The position numbers and the translations under genes were made by a program. A stretch of DNA of 22,884 nt from Colimorpha_A sp045543555 (GTDB lineage Bacteria; Bacillota; Clostridia; Oscillospirales; CAG-272), in NCBI GenBank assembly GCA_045543555.1, contig JAZQMQ010000022.1:1-22884 (forward strand), written 5' to 3'. Shown here piece after piece: positions 6,634 through 16,209 of the stretch. Position 1 is the stretch's first letter; the number at the start of each line of letters is the position of its first letter. The notes under the pieces are model-generated. The model was not told where the DNA came from. It saw nothing but the letters and a program-made list of their open reading frames with translations, and ran no database searches.

Positions 6634-7860
6634 GTGAATAATCTCAAGATAAATATGTTTGGAGCATTTTCGATAAATGCAGGTGATGTATGCGTTAGCG
6701 ATACCGACAACCGATCGAAAAAGGTCTGGTCGTTGCTTGCATATATTATCTTTCATCGCAATAGCACGATCAAAGCGGGCGAGCTTCAAAATTTGCTTTG
6801 GAGCGATAACGAAAGGGAGTTGAATTCCCCCGGAGCGCTTAAAACACTTCTTTACAGAGCGCGCGCCGAGCTCGATAAGCTTTGGGACGGCGCAGGAAAG
6901 CAGCTGATACTTTACCGTAATAACGGATATAGCTGGAATAACGATTTTCTTGTTGAAACTGATTGCGATGAGTATGACAGACTCGACAAAATGATCTCTC
7001 AGGGTGGCGAGGACGTTATTGAAAATACCGTCTCGTTGCTCAGACTCTATAAGGGAGAGTTTTTGGCGCGTTTCAACTCTGAGCTTTGGGTGATCCCGAT
7101 AGCCACATACTATCACAACAACTATATGTCTCACCTCAATAATGTACTGCCGCTTCTTTTGGAAGATAAGCGCTATGACGAGGTTCTTGAATTCTGCAGA
7201 ACTGCAGCTATGCTTGATCCCTTTGACGAAAACGTACATTGCTATTGGATGCGCGCATATATTGCAACGGGAGAGCACAAAAAGGCGGTTGAAATATACA
7301 GAAAGCTAAGCGACAGACTTTTGTCCGAGCTCGGCGTTATTCCCTCACAGGATACGCGAGCTCTGTATCACGAGGCAATAAAGAGCAGTAATGATTTTGC
7401 TATTTCCGTTGAGATGCTTCAGGAACAGCTTAAAGAGGACAACGCTTTGTCCGGCGCGCTCATATGCGAATACGACTTCTTCAGAGTATTGTGTCATTCA
7501 ATGTCGCGTTCCGTTCTGCGTAACGGTATTGCAATACACCTTGCGCTTATCACAATGAAGGGCAAGAAGGTCAATGAGCACGATACAAAGAGGTGGGAAA
7601 AGCTTCAGGCGGGTCTTCAGGATACGATCCGTTGCTCGCTCAGACGCGGCGATTCCGCAACCAGATGCAGCGCATCACAATATGTTATCATGCTCCCCAG
7701 AGCCAATTATGAAAACAGCTGTATGGTTTGTGGGCGTATTCTGAGGGCATACTATCAAAAATATTCAAGACTTGATGCAGAACTTAGATTCGATGTATTT
7801 CCTATTCAAGTTGATGATAAGGAGAATCTGCGATGGATAGACGACTCGATTCCGAACTAA
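6634..7860 (+). CDS. SARP/BTAD-family transcriptional activator with GGDEF-like C-terminal domain
   Basis: Residues 1-105 form an OmpR-like winged helix (LKINMFGAFSI start, and a GYSWN beta-hairpin near 98-102). Residues about 110-250 form a bacterial transcriptional activation domain (BTAD) of TPR-like helices, the combination seen in SARP regulators of secondary metabolism. The C-terminus (about 275-390) has the layout of a nucleotide-cyclase/GGDEF fold, with LRRGDSATRCSASQYVIMLP (336-355) where the signature should be. The GGDEF residues are lost, so it is probably a sensor or dimerisation domain. The start is GTG at 6634, with TAGGATGG 7 bases upstream and an in-frame stop at 6619. It is the first gene after the strong promoter and overlaps the diguanylate cyclase gene by 28 bases. 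It is likely the pathway regulator of the downstream NRPS operon. Confidence 0.85.
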   Translation: MNNLKINMFGAFSINAGDVCVSDTDNRSKKVWSLLAYIIFHRNSTIKAGELQNLLWSDNERELNSPGALKTLLYRARAELDKLWDGAGKQLILYRNNGYSWNNDFLVETDCDEYDRLDKMISQGGEDVIENTVSLLRLYKGEFLARFNSELWVIPIATYYHNNYMSHLNNVLPLLLEDKRYDEVLEFCRTAAMLDPFDENVHCYWMRAYIATGEHKKAVEIYRKLSDRLLSELGVIPSQDTRALYHEAIKSSNDFAISVEMLQEQLKEDNALSGALICEYDFFRVLCHSMSRSVLRNGIAIHLALITMKGKKVNEHDTKRWEKLQAGLQDTIRCSLRRGDSATRCSASQYVIMLPRANYENSCMVCGRILRAYYQKYSRLDAELRFDVFPIQVDDKENLRWIDDSIPN

Positions 7861-8780
7861 ATATCCCAATGTATGGATTTTTTTCCCATGAAACAGCTCC
7901 GGGCTTCAGAATAACACAGGATTGTGCCGATCTTGCAAGACTCTTGGACAGATCGGTCGAGGAGCTTTGCGGACAGGAGCTTGCCAATTTCATCTTGCTT
8001 TTTGACAACGAGGATATTATTTCCAATATACAGGATCAGATCGGACGCGGCAGAGAAACAGAGACGCTGGCGCGTTTGGCGAAAAAAGACGGAACGAGCG
8101 TTTGCGTTATAATTCGAGGCAAAGTGGAGGAAGATCGTTTTGGAAACGAATACGTCAGAAACGTGTTCGTGGTTGCTGAAAAAACAGGAAAAACGATTGA
8201 AGAGCTTAAGGACGGAGTTAAGATATACCGTCAAAAGCTGTCTCAAACCGAAAACAGAATAAATTTACTTCAGACGCGGGCGGAGCAGGATTCGCTCACC
8301 AAAATACTCAATGCGGGAACCACAAAAAGACTTGCAGAGGAGTATATTTCTGAGCCGCACAGTAACTGCGCAATGCTGATAGTTGACGTGGATGATTTTA
8401 AACGTATCAACGACCGTTACGGTCACATGGCGGGCGATGAGGTTATGGTGTGCGCGGCAAAGGCAATTAAAAAGCTGTTTCGCGCCAATGATATCGTTGG
8501 CCGTATAGGCGGAGATGAATTTTTGGTATTGATGAAGGACACGTCGGACATCAATATCGTTTCTCTCAGATGCGCTCAGATACTTGAGGTGTTCAACGGT
8601 ATGCATTTTGAGGTCATGAAGAACGAGCAAATGAGCTGCTCGGTGGGTGCTGCCGTATCGAGCAATGCCAATGCGTCGTATGACGAGATGTTCTTGTGCG
8701 CGGATAAAGCAATGTATCGCGCCAAAAATTTGGGTGGAAACCAATACGTTGTCAAAGGGCTTTTAAAACAAGTCAAATAA
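7833..8780 (+). CDS. Diguanylate cyclase with N-terminal PAS-like sensor (GGDEF)
   Basis: This 315-residue soluble protein has a PAS-like region at about 15-115, a short coiled linker (120-150) and a GGDEF domain (150-310). The active-site loop GGDEF is intact at 226-230, the metal-binding VDVDDFKRIND stretch is at 184-194, and the product-inhibition I-site RxxD is present as RAND at 217-220 with standard spacing. It should therefore make cyclic di-GMP from GTP and be feedback-inhibited. The ATG at 7833 has AAGGAG about 8 bases upstream and lies inside the end of the SARP gene, so the two are co-translated. Sixty-two bases without a terminator separate it from the NRPS gene. The PAS-like region's ligand is unknown. 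Confidence 0.93.
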   Translation: MDRRLDSELNIPMYGFFSHETAPGFRITQDCADLARLLDRSVEELCGQELANFILLFDNEDIISNIQDQIGRGRETETLARLAKKDGTSVCVIIRGKVEEDRFGNEYVRNVFVVAEKTGKTIEELKDGVKIYRQKLSQTENRINLLQTRAEQDSLTKILNAGTTKRLAEEYISEPHSNCAMLIVDVDDFKRINDRYGHMAGDEVMVCAAKAIKKLFRANDIVGRIGGDEFLVLMKDTSDINIVSLRCAQILEVFNGMHFEVMKNEQMSCSVGAAVSSNANASYDEMFLCADKAMYRAKNLGGNQYVVKGLLKQVK

Positions 8781-8842
8781 CGTATAAACAGTGATTTATA
8801 AAATCAAATGATTGGATACAAACACGAAGAAGGATAAAAGCT

Positions 8843-11800
8843 ATGTCGCTTAACGAATCCGCAAGACGATTTCCGTTATCGTTGAGTCAATTGAATATAT
8901 TGAACCTCGAGCGCGTGCTTGCGGGGACCTCGGTGAACAACATCTGCACAACCGTGCGTATTGTCGGTCGTTTGGATTTCCCTGTTTTGCAGCAGAGTAT
9001 AAATCTCATTATTGAACGAGATCCTTCCTTGCGCACTCGTTTGGTTGAAGAAAACAAAGAGGTGCTGCAGTACCACGCTCCGTTTGAAAAGGAAAGCTTT
9101 CCCGTATATGACTTCTCAAACACAAGCAAAGAGGGAATTGAAAATTGGGAAAACGCAATTACCCGTGAGCTTATAGGACTGTTTGACGGACCCCTTTATC
9201 GATTTGTGCTGTTCAGAGACTCCGAAAACAGCGGCGGAGTGCTTGTAAAGCTGCACCATATTATTGCAGACGGCTGGTCCCAGATCATGCTCTGCAATAA
9301 GATCGGACGCACTTATCTCGATCTTCTTAAGGGCAAGGAGCCCGACCTTCCGATCTCTCCCAATTATGAGCTTCACGTTCTTGAGGAGCAGGAATATCTC
9401 GCATCCAAGGCATATAAGAAGGACGAAAGCTACTGGAAGGAGATCGTCAGTCTTTCGACCGAGCCTTCGGTGCTTAAATCAGTTAACAGCTCTGCGGTTA
9501 GCTCTGTCGGAAGACGCATAAGCTTTGATCTTCCCGAAATACTTAACCACGCAATTTGCACGTATTGCATCAAGAACAGAGTTGCACCCTTTGCCGTGTT
9601 CTATATGGCTTTGGCTATATACTTTAAACGCAGCGGCGGAGCGGACAAATTTACGATCGGCGTACCTATTTTCAACAGAACGAACTACGAGTTCAAGCAG
9701 AGCACGGGTATGTTCGTTACGACGTTGCCGTTCTATAACGAGATCAATGACGAATGGTCCTTGGACCAATTCAACGAGGAGCTGGCGGAGCGTTGGTTCG
9801 ATATGTTGCGCCATCAAAGGTATCCTTTTACCAAAATATGTGAGCTGAACGGAAAAGAAGGAAGACTTTTCAATATAGCGCTTTCCTATCAGGACAGCAA
9901 GATCTTCGAGAGTCCAGACGCGTCGGTGATGTTCAGCGGCCGTTGGCATTATTGCGGATATCAGGCCGAACAGCTCACAATTCATTTGACAAATCTTAAG
10001 AATCACCGTAAATACGCGGTTGATTACGATTATTTGGCACAGTTTTTCACCGAAAACGAGATAACGGAGCTTCATAAAAACCTCTGCCACATTCTCGTTG
10101 AAGCATTGAATGAGCCCGACAGACCCATTCACAAGCTCAGCATTCTGAATCTTGAGCAAAAAGAAGAATTATTATATAAATTTAATCAGACCGATCGGAA
10201 CCTGGAGGAAAGGTCGCTCTATAAAGCGTTACTTGATAACAACGCCCGTCATTTGAACCGCGTCGCTTTGATACACGCGGGCGAGAGAATGACGTACGGA
10301 ACGCTCTTTCACCGCGGTACTCAGCTCGCATCGGAGCTCCTTTCTAGAAATGCGGAGGGGCTTGTTGCGGTTCTTTTGCCGCGCGGATTTGATCTGTTTT
10401 TTGCAATGATCGGAGCCGCGCAGATAGATTGCGCGTATATGCTGCTTTCCGAAGGCTTGCCGACCGAGAGAATCAAGAATATTCTTGCACAAAGCGGAGC
10501 ATCTGCGATAATTACGGACGCCAAAGGGAAGGTTCGACTTGACGACTGTGGCGTTCCGGTTATTTGTATAGACGATATCGATGCTGCAAATCCGCTGTTT
10601 TTTGCAGGCAGAGCGACGGACAACGGCGAATCTCTGCCCGGAGATAACCTCGCATACGTAGTATATACCTCGGGAAGCACAGGCGAGCCCAAGGGCGTTG
10701 AAATAACTCAAAGAAACCTTCTGAATCTTGCGCAGAATATGGAGACCGTTTACGGACAGGGTGCCGTTCTTTCGGTGTCCAACGTTGGATTTGATGCGTT
10801 TATGCTCGAGAGTATGGTTGCATTGCTCAACGGCAGAACGATCGTGCTTCCGATGGAGTCGGATCTTGAATCCCCCGAAAAGCTTGCAACGCTAATGAAC
10901 AGCTATGCTGTTGATTTCTTCTCGATGACCCCTTCGCGTCTTTCTGCATTTATGCAAAACAGTACGTTCCGAAAAGTTATGTGGAGAATGGACAGTATCG
11001 TTTGCGGAGGCGAGGATTTCCCCCACGAGTTACTTAAAAAGCTCAAAAATTGCACCAAAGCGAGAATTTATAACCAATATGGCCCCTCCGAAACCACCGT
11101 TGCGGTGAGTATGAAGGAGATCTCGAGGTCCGATAAAATTACCATAGGAACACCTATGGGTAACTGTAAGCTCTATGTTCTTGATCAGTGGATGAATCCG
11201 TTGCCCATCGGCGGAAACGGCAGACTTTTCGTCGGCGGAAAATGTGTGGGCAGAGGATATAGAAACCGCAGCGATCTTACCGAGAGGGCTTTTCACAGTA
11301 ATCCGTTTATAAATGACGACCTGATATACGACACCGGAGATATGGCTTATTGGACTCCGGACGGTGAGGTGATGCTCACAGGGCGCGCCGATAGGCAGAT
11401 CAAGCTTAACGGATTGCGTATTGAGCTCCAGGAGATATCTTCGTGCATTGAAACTTATCCGGGAGTCACCTGCGCGTATGCACGTGTATGTGAAATTGGT
11501 GAGAACAAGGTTCTCGGTGCTTATTATTCATCTGAGACAGATATAAGCGAAAGCTCCCTTCGTGAGCACGCCGCAACGTATCTGCCGGGCTATATGATAC
11601 CCGTATTCTTCATCAGAGTGGATAAATTTGCAACCACACCAAACGGAAAAATAGACGAAGATCGCTTGCCGATGCCGCAAATGAGCGCGGACTCGTGTGT
11701 TGATGCGTCTCAAACGGCAATGGAGATCACCAAAATATTCCGCGAGGTGCTTCGTATTGACGATCTGCACGCGGGAAGTGATTATTTCCTGTGTGGCGGT

Positions 11801-14800
11801 AATTCATTGAATGCACTTGAGTCGATAGTTCGGATCGAGGAAGCTTTCGGCGTACGGATCAGAGTTTCCGATCTTTACGCTTGCCGCTCAGCGCTTAACG
11901 TTGCAGCGTTAATAGACGGCAGCGGACGAATTTCTTTGAACGGGCAGAAAAATAACGCTCGTGTTGTCCCTGCGCTCAAAAAAGCTCCGACGAGCTCCAG
12001 ACACACCCTCACTCCCATACAAAAGGGAATATACGTGCAGTCAATGCTTGATCCCGCAGGACTTTCTTATAATATGCCGGGTGCATTTATGCTTGAAAGC
12101 GAACCGAACCTTGATAAGCTGTCCCGTGCATTCAAAAAGCTTATTTCCGATGACGCTATATTCCGCACCTCTTTCGTTGCGGGTGTTGATGGGGTTAGCG
12201 CAGTGATTTCCGAGCAGGTGGATTTTGAGCCGGAGGTCATTTCCGCCAAGGATCTTGACAGTGCCGCTGAAGAGTTTGTAAGACCCTTTGACCTTTCACG
12301 CGCACCGCTTCTTCGCGCGGGAATATGGAGGTCTGAGGATGGTAAATTCTATCTTTTCATCGACAGCCATCACATTATAGGCGACGGAATGAGCTCTTCC
12401 ATTGTTCTCGGGCGACTTGATATGGCATACAGAGGCATAAGCGGTTCTGTAGATTGGGATTATTATGACTATGTATATGCGTTGGAAAACGAAGATGCTT
12501 CAGGCAAGAAGGCGTCCTTGGATTATTGGGTAGAACGTCTGCAGGATATGCCGGAGGCATTGGATCTGCCCACCGATTTTGCCCGACAGAAGAGATTTGA
12601 CTATAAGGGCTCGGAGATCGATCATCGCATTAGCGAGGCCGACACCGATAAAATAAAGAGATTCTGTCATGAACACGGATATTCCGAGTACGTGGTCTTT
12701 CTTGCCGCGTACGGACTCCTTCTTTCGAAGGTGTCGGGTCGATATGACATGATCATCGGAACCCCGGTGGCAGGACGCACACGTGCCGAATATGCAAAAA
12801 TATGCGGACCTTTTATAAACACACTACCAATACGCCTTACGCTTGATAAGCAGCTTACCGTCGGTGAGTGGCTGAAGGCGGTTCAAAAAGAAACGACCAA
12901 TATGTTGGATCACCAGCACGTTGGTCTTGAGGATATTATATCTGCGCTCGGTCTTGAAAGAGGCGAACAAAATTCACTCTATAGGGTAATGATGTCGCAA
13001 AGCCCCGTGAATGAGGATGAGATCACGCTTGGCGATCAGAAAATGCATCTGACAAACATTTCCACAAACAGCGCCAAGATGGATCTGGTATTCGAGCTGT
13101 TAAATAAGCAGAACGCTTACGATATAAGACTTTCGTATGCCACGTCCTTGTTTGCGGCGGAAACGGTGTCCTTCTACGGCAGATGCATCGAGCATATTGT
13201 GAAGGAATTTATAAGAGGCATTGATAAGACTATAGAAGGCATATCCGTAATGTCCCCGATCGACAGGGAAAAAATAATAGATCTGCCGAATTATAAGGTT
13301 ACCCCGTTTGTCAACAGACCGCTCCATCATATTATAAAGAGCAGGGCTACGGCATTTGCCGATGACGTTGCTTTAATATACCACGGGGAAGAAATAACCT
13401 ACGCTCGTCTTGAAAAACGCGCGGCTTTAATTGCGCAGTTTATAGAAAATGAGGGCATAATGCCCGGACAGTGTGTTGGAATTTGTCTTGAACGCACCCC
13501 GGATCTTATTGCAACGATGTACGGTGTGCTCAAGGCGGGCTGTGCATATATGCTTATGCTTTCGAGTTACCCGGCAGAGAGAATCAAGTATATGCTTGAT
13601 ATATCCCAAACGGCACTCCTTATTTGCGATAACGTGCCGCAGGGACTGAATGAAACGGAGGTTTCGTGCAGAATATGCGGTCTTCCGGACGGAGAGGCCG
13701 ACGAATACGTTGACAGACCCGTGCCTGATACGTCTTTGTTTAACGTACACTTCACGTCAGGTTCCACGGGAAGACCTAAGGGCGTTATGATCTGCCACCG
13801 TTCAATGTCAAACCTTTATGCGATGGTGAAGGATCTTATCGAGTCTTATGACGGAAGATTCCTTTGCTCCACTCAAACCGTGTTTGATTGCTTCGTTGTT
13901 GAGACACTCGTGTCATTGGCGATCGGAAGAACCGTTGTTTTGGCGGATCAAGAGGAAATGATGCTCCCTTGGAAGCTTGCACAGCTTATGGAGAGCTATG
14001 ATACGGGAATTTTCGAAATGACCCCCTCGAGACTCAGCCTTTATTTCGAAAACGAGGCGTTTTGCCGCGCGGCAAAAAGAATAAGACTGCTGATGGTGGG
14101 CGGAGAGGCTCTTAATAAGCCGTTGCTTGATAAATTCTATCGGCACAGTGACGGTACTCTTCTGAATATGTACGGTCCCTCCGAGGCAACCGTATATACC
14201 ACTATGGGAATTATTCCCAAGGACGGCCATATTACGATCGGTTCGCAGGTGATGAATACGCGTGTTTACGTGGTCGATGAGGATCTCAGACAGGTGATCC
14301 CTACTGCGATCGGTGAACTGTGCGTTGCCGGAGAAGGTCTGGCGAGCGGATATATCTCCTCTCCCGAGCTTACGGACAAGTCGTTTGTTAACGATGCCTT
14401 CGTCCCTGAATCCAAAATGTACAGAAGTGGCGACCTTGTGCGTCTGAGAGTTGACGGAACGTTTGACTATATAGGCCGCAAGGATTCACAGGTGAAGCTT
14501 AACGGTCAGCGTGTAGAGCTTTTTGAAATTACCTGTGCCATTGAAAACACGGGCCTTACAAAGCAAGCGGCAACGGTTGCGTCGCGTAATAAGGACGGCT
14601 CAATGCAGCTCTATTCCTTCTACTCATCGGTGAGCGGACAGGATGAAGGGGATAAGATCCGCGCAAATATTGCCAAGATCCTGCCCGAATATATGATCCC
14701 GTCGGTGATCGTAAGACTTAATGAGCTTCCGGTTACGGCGACAAACAAGATTGACCTCAGAAGACTTTCGGAGATGGCACAGAACAACGACTTCCCGAGA

Positions 14801-16207
14801 GCTGAAAATGAGGTTGCGTGTGAAAAAGCCAAGGATCCGACGGACGAAGTCAAGACGGAGTGCGTGGAGCCAACTGTGGATTACGTGCTTTCGGTATGGA
14901 ATCGCGTATTGAATGCGCCCGTATATGATCAGGAGGCGCCGTTCTTTAAAAACGGAGGAACCTCCATGGCGGCTCTCAGTGTGCTCAGCTATTATTATAG
15001 CGATGGCTTTGAAATGACGCTTTCTGAATTTTATGAAAACGTTACCGCCAAAGCTCAGGCATCACTGCTTCTTGAAAGAAAAAAAAACTCTGTAGCCCCT
15101 GATCGACAGAACACATGCGCAGATTGCGGCACCGAGGACAATAAGCTTCCTTTTGTAACGGGTGTAAGTGGCTTTTTCGGAATACACCTTGTTAAAGAGC
15201 TGATAAGCGAAGGTGAATCAAAGGTGCTTTGCTTAACGCGGGATCCGGACGGCACAAGGATCAAGGAAAGACTTGTGTGGTATTTCGGTGAGGACGAGGC
15301 TGAGAAGCTATACGATAGCATCGTTGTAATAAACGGTGATATTACAGACTCGTCTCTTGGTATAAGTGATGAGGAATATAAAAAGCTTTCCGAGACCATA
15401 AGAGAGGTATATCACTGTGCAGCCGACGTCCGTCATTATGCCGACGACGAGGAGTCGTATATGAAGACCAACGTTGACGGCACCAAAAATGTGATGGAGC
15501 TTTGTAGACGAGCAAATGCAAGGTTTTATCATATGTCCACCTTGAGCGTTAGCGGAAACGGCATGAAAAACGGTCATTTTTCGGTCGATTTCACAGAGAA
15601 TGATCACAACGTTGGTCAGGTGTGGGAAGATAATATTTACGTGAAGAGCAAATTCTTGGCTGAAAAAGTGGTTCTTGACGCCAAGAATGAAGGGCTGAAT
15701 TGTAAGATCTTCCGTCTTGGAAGACTTGTCGGAAGAATGAATGACGGCAAGTTCCAGATCAATTCCGATACAAATGCGTTCCAAATTCTCTTGAAGGGAA
15801 TTATGCAGATCGGCGCGATCCCAAGCGATTATGCCGAGGTAAAGACCGACGTTATACCGGTCGATCTTGCCGTGCGGGAGGTTCTTGCGCTCAGAAACGG
15901 CGAAAGTACGGCGTATCACATAATGAATTTTGATCCACCGACGTTTCTTGAGATCTTAAAGGCGGCCGTCGGCGACGTTACCGTAGCCGATAAAGAAGCC
16001 TTTATGAAAATATTCCGGGAAAAGCTTGCTTCTATGGACAGACAGCTGGTCGCTGTCATTTTCAGCAAGCTCAGCGAGGAAAAGTCGCGCAAATCGGAGG
16101 CGACTGTGACAGCTGAAATTACTCAAAGGCATCTTGCAAAAGCAAATTTTGAAGTTCCCGAAATTTGCTTGGAAAAGGTATTTAAAAACTTCTGGAAAGG
16201 AGAATAG
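8843..16207 (+). CDS. Dimodular nonribosomal peptide synthetase with terminal reductase (C-A-T-C-A-T-R)
   Basis: The 2454-residue protein reads C1 (about 8-440; HHIIADG 138-144), A1 (455-945; TSGSTGEPKG 609-618, YGPSE 746-750, YDTGD 829-833, Lys936), T1 (953-1025; Ser988 in GGNS), C2 (1052-1480; HHIIGDG 1176-1182), A2 (1495-1975; TSGSTGRPKG 1638-1647, RSGD 1861-1864, Lys1969), T2 (2005-2075; Ser2041 in GGTS) and a thioester reductase (2100-2450; TGVSGFFG 2106-2113, Thr2233, Tyr2266, Lys2270). All catalytic residues needed are visible. An N-terminal C domain with no preceding carrier implies an acyl starter supplied in trans, consistent with the ligase and free carrier downstream. Reductive release should give an N-acyl dipeptide aldehyde, which could cyclise or be reduced further. 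No epimerase, methyltransferase or thioesterase is present. RBS: GAAGGA before the ATG. Confidence 0.96.
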   Translation: MSLNESARRFPLSLSQLNILNLERVLAGTSVNNICTTVRIVGRLDFPVLQQSINLIIERDPSLRTRLVEENKEVLQYHAPFEKESFPVYDFSNTSKEGIENWENAITRELIGLFDGPLYRFVLFRDSENSGGVLVKLHHIIADGWSQIMLCNKIGRTYLDLLKGKEPDLPISPNYELHVLEEQEYLASKAYKKDESYWKEIVSLSTEPSVLKSVNSSAVSSVGRRISFDLPEILNHAICTYCIKNRVAPFAVFYMALAIYFKRSGGADKFTIGVPIFNRTNYEFKQSTGMFVTTLPFYNEINDEWSLDQFNEELAERWFDMLRHQRYPFTKICELNGKEGRLFNIALSYQDSKIFESPDASVMFSGRWHYCGYQAEQLTIHLTNLKNHRKYAVDYDYLAQFFTENEITELHKNLCHILVEALNEPDRPIHKLSILNLEQKEELLYKFNQTDRNLEERSLYKALLDNNARHLNRVALIHAGERMTYGTLFHRGTQLASELLSRNAEGLVAVLLPRGFDLFFAMIGAAQIDCAYMLLSEGLPTERIKNILAQSGASAIITDAKGKVRLDDCGVPVICIDDIDAANPLFFAGRATDNGESLPGDNLAYVVYTSGSTGEPKGVEITQRNLLNLAQNMETVYGQGAVLSVSNVGFDAFMLESMVALLNGRTIVLPMESDLESPEKLATLMNSYAVDFFSMTPSRLSAFMQNSTFRKVMWRMDSIVCGGEDFPHELLKKLKNCTKARIYNQYGPSETTVAVSMKEISRSDKITIGTPMGNCKLYVLDQWMNPLPIGGNGRLFVGGKCVGRGYRNRSDLTERAFHSNPFINDDLIYDTGDMAYWTPDGEVMLTGRADRQIKLNGLRIELQEISSCIETYPGVTCAYARVCEIGENKVLGAYYSSETDISESSLREHAATYLPGYMIPVFFIRVDKFATTPNGKIDEDRLPMPQMSADSCVDASQTAMEITKIFREVLRIDDLHAGSDYFLCGGNSLNALESIVRIEEAFGVRIRVSDLYACRSALNVAALIDGSGRISLNGQKNNARVVPALKKAPTSSRHTLTPIQKGIYVQSMLDPAGLSYNMPGAFMLESEPNLDKLSRAFKKLISDDAIFRTSFVAGVDGVSAVISEQVDFEPEVISAKDLDSAAEEFVRPFDLSRAPLLRAGIWRSEDGKFYLFIDSHHIIGDGMSSSIVLGRLDMAYRGISGSVDWDYYDYVYALENEDASGKKASLDYWVERLQDMPEALDLPTDFARQKRFDYKGSEIDHRISEADTDKIKRFCHEHGYSEYVVFLAAYGLLLSKVSGRYDMIIGTPVAGRTRAEYAKICGPFINTLPIRLTLDKQLTVGEWLKAVQKETTNMLDHQHVGLEDIISALGLERGEQNSLYRVMMSQSPVNEDEITLGDQKMHLTNISTNSAKMDLVFELLNKQNAYDIRLSYATSLFAAETVSFYGRCIEHIVKEFIRGIDKTIEGISVMSPIDREKIIDLPNYKVTPFVNRPLHHIIKSRATAFADDVALIYHGEEITYARLEKRAALIAQFIENEGIMPGQCVGICLERTPDLIATMYGVLKAGCAYMLMLSSYPAERIKYMLDISQTALLICDNVPQGLNETEVSCRICGLPDGEADEYVDRPVPDTSLFNVHFTSGSTGRPKGVMICHRSMSNLYAMVKDLIESYDGRFLCSTQTVFDCFVVETLVSLAIGRTVVLADQEEMMLPWKLAQLMESYDTGIFEMTPSRLSLYFENEAFCRAAKRIRLLMVGGEALNKPLLDKFYRHSDGTLLNMYGPSEATVYTTMGIIPKDGHITIGSQVMNTRVYVVDEDLRQVIPTAIGELCVAGEGLASGYISSPELTDKSFVNDAFVPESKMYRSGDLVRLRVDGTFDYIGRKDSQVKLNGQRVELFEITCAIENTGLTKQAATVASRNKDGSMQLYSFYSSVSGQDEGDKIRANIAKILPEYMIPSVIVRLNELPVTATNKIDLRRLSEMAQNNDFPRAENEVACEKAKDPTDEVKTECVEPTVDYVLSVWNRVLNAPVYDQEAPFFKNGGTSMAALSVLSYYYSDGFEMTLSEFYENVTAKAQASLLLERKKNSVAPDRQNTCADCGTEDNKLPFVTGVSGFFGIHLVKELISEGESKVLCLTRDPDGTRIKERLVWYFGEDEAEKLYDSIVVINGDITDSSLGISDEEYKKLSETIREVYHCAADVRHYADDEESYMKTNVDGTKNVMELCRRANARFYHMSTLSVSGNGMKNGHFSVDFTENDHNVGQVWEDNIYVKSKFLAEKVVLDAKNEGLNCKIFRLGRLVGRMNDGKFQINSDTNAFQILLKGIMQIGAIPSDYAEVKTDVIPVDLAVREVLALRNGESTAYHIMNFDPPTFLEILKAAVGDVTVADKEAFMKIFREKLASMDRQLVAVIFSKLSEEKSRKSEATVTAEITQRHLAKANFEVPEICLEKVFKNFWKGE

Positions 16208-16209
16208 TC

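Noticed and set aside
6487..7278. 263-residue open frame on the minus strand opposite the SARP gene
   Set aside because: No recognisable family, no supporting ribosome site, and the opposite strand encodes a clear multi-domain protein.
9479..10159. 226-residue minus-strand open frame inside the NRPS gene
   Set aside because: It is a shadow of the first C domain; no motif of its own. The same holds for the long minus-strand frames at 15308-15919 and 17146-17784.
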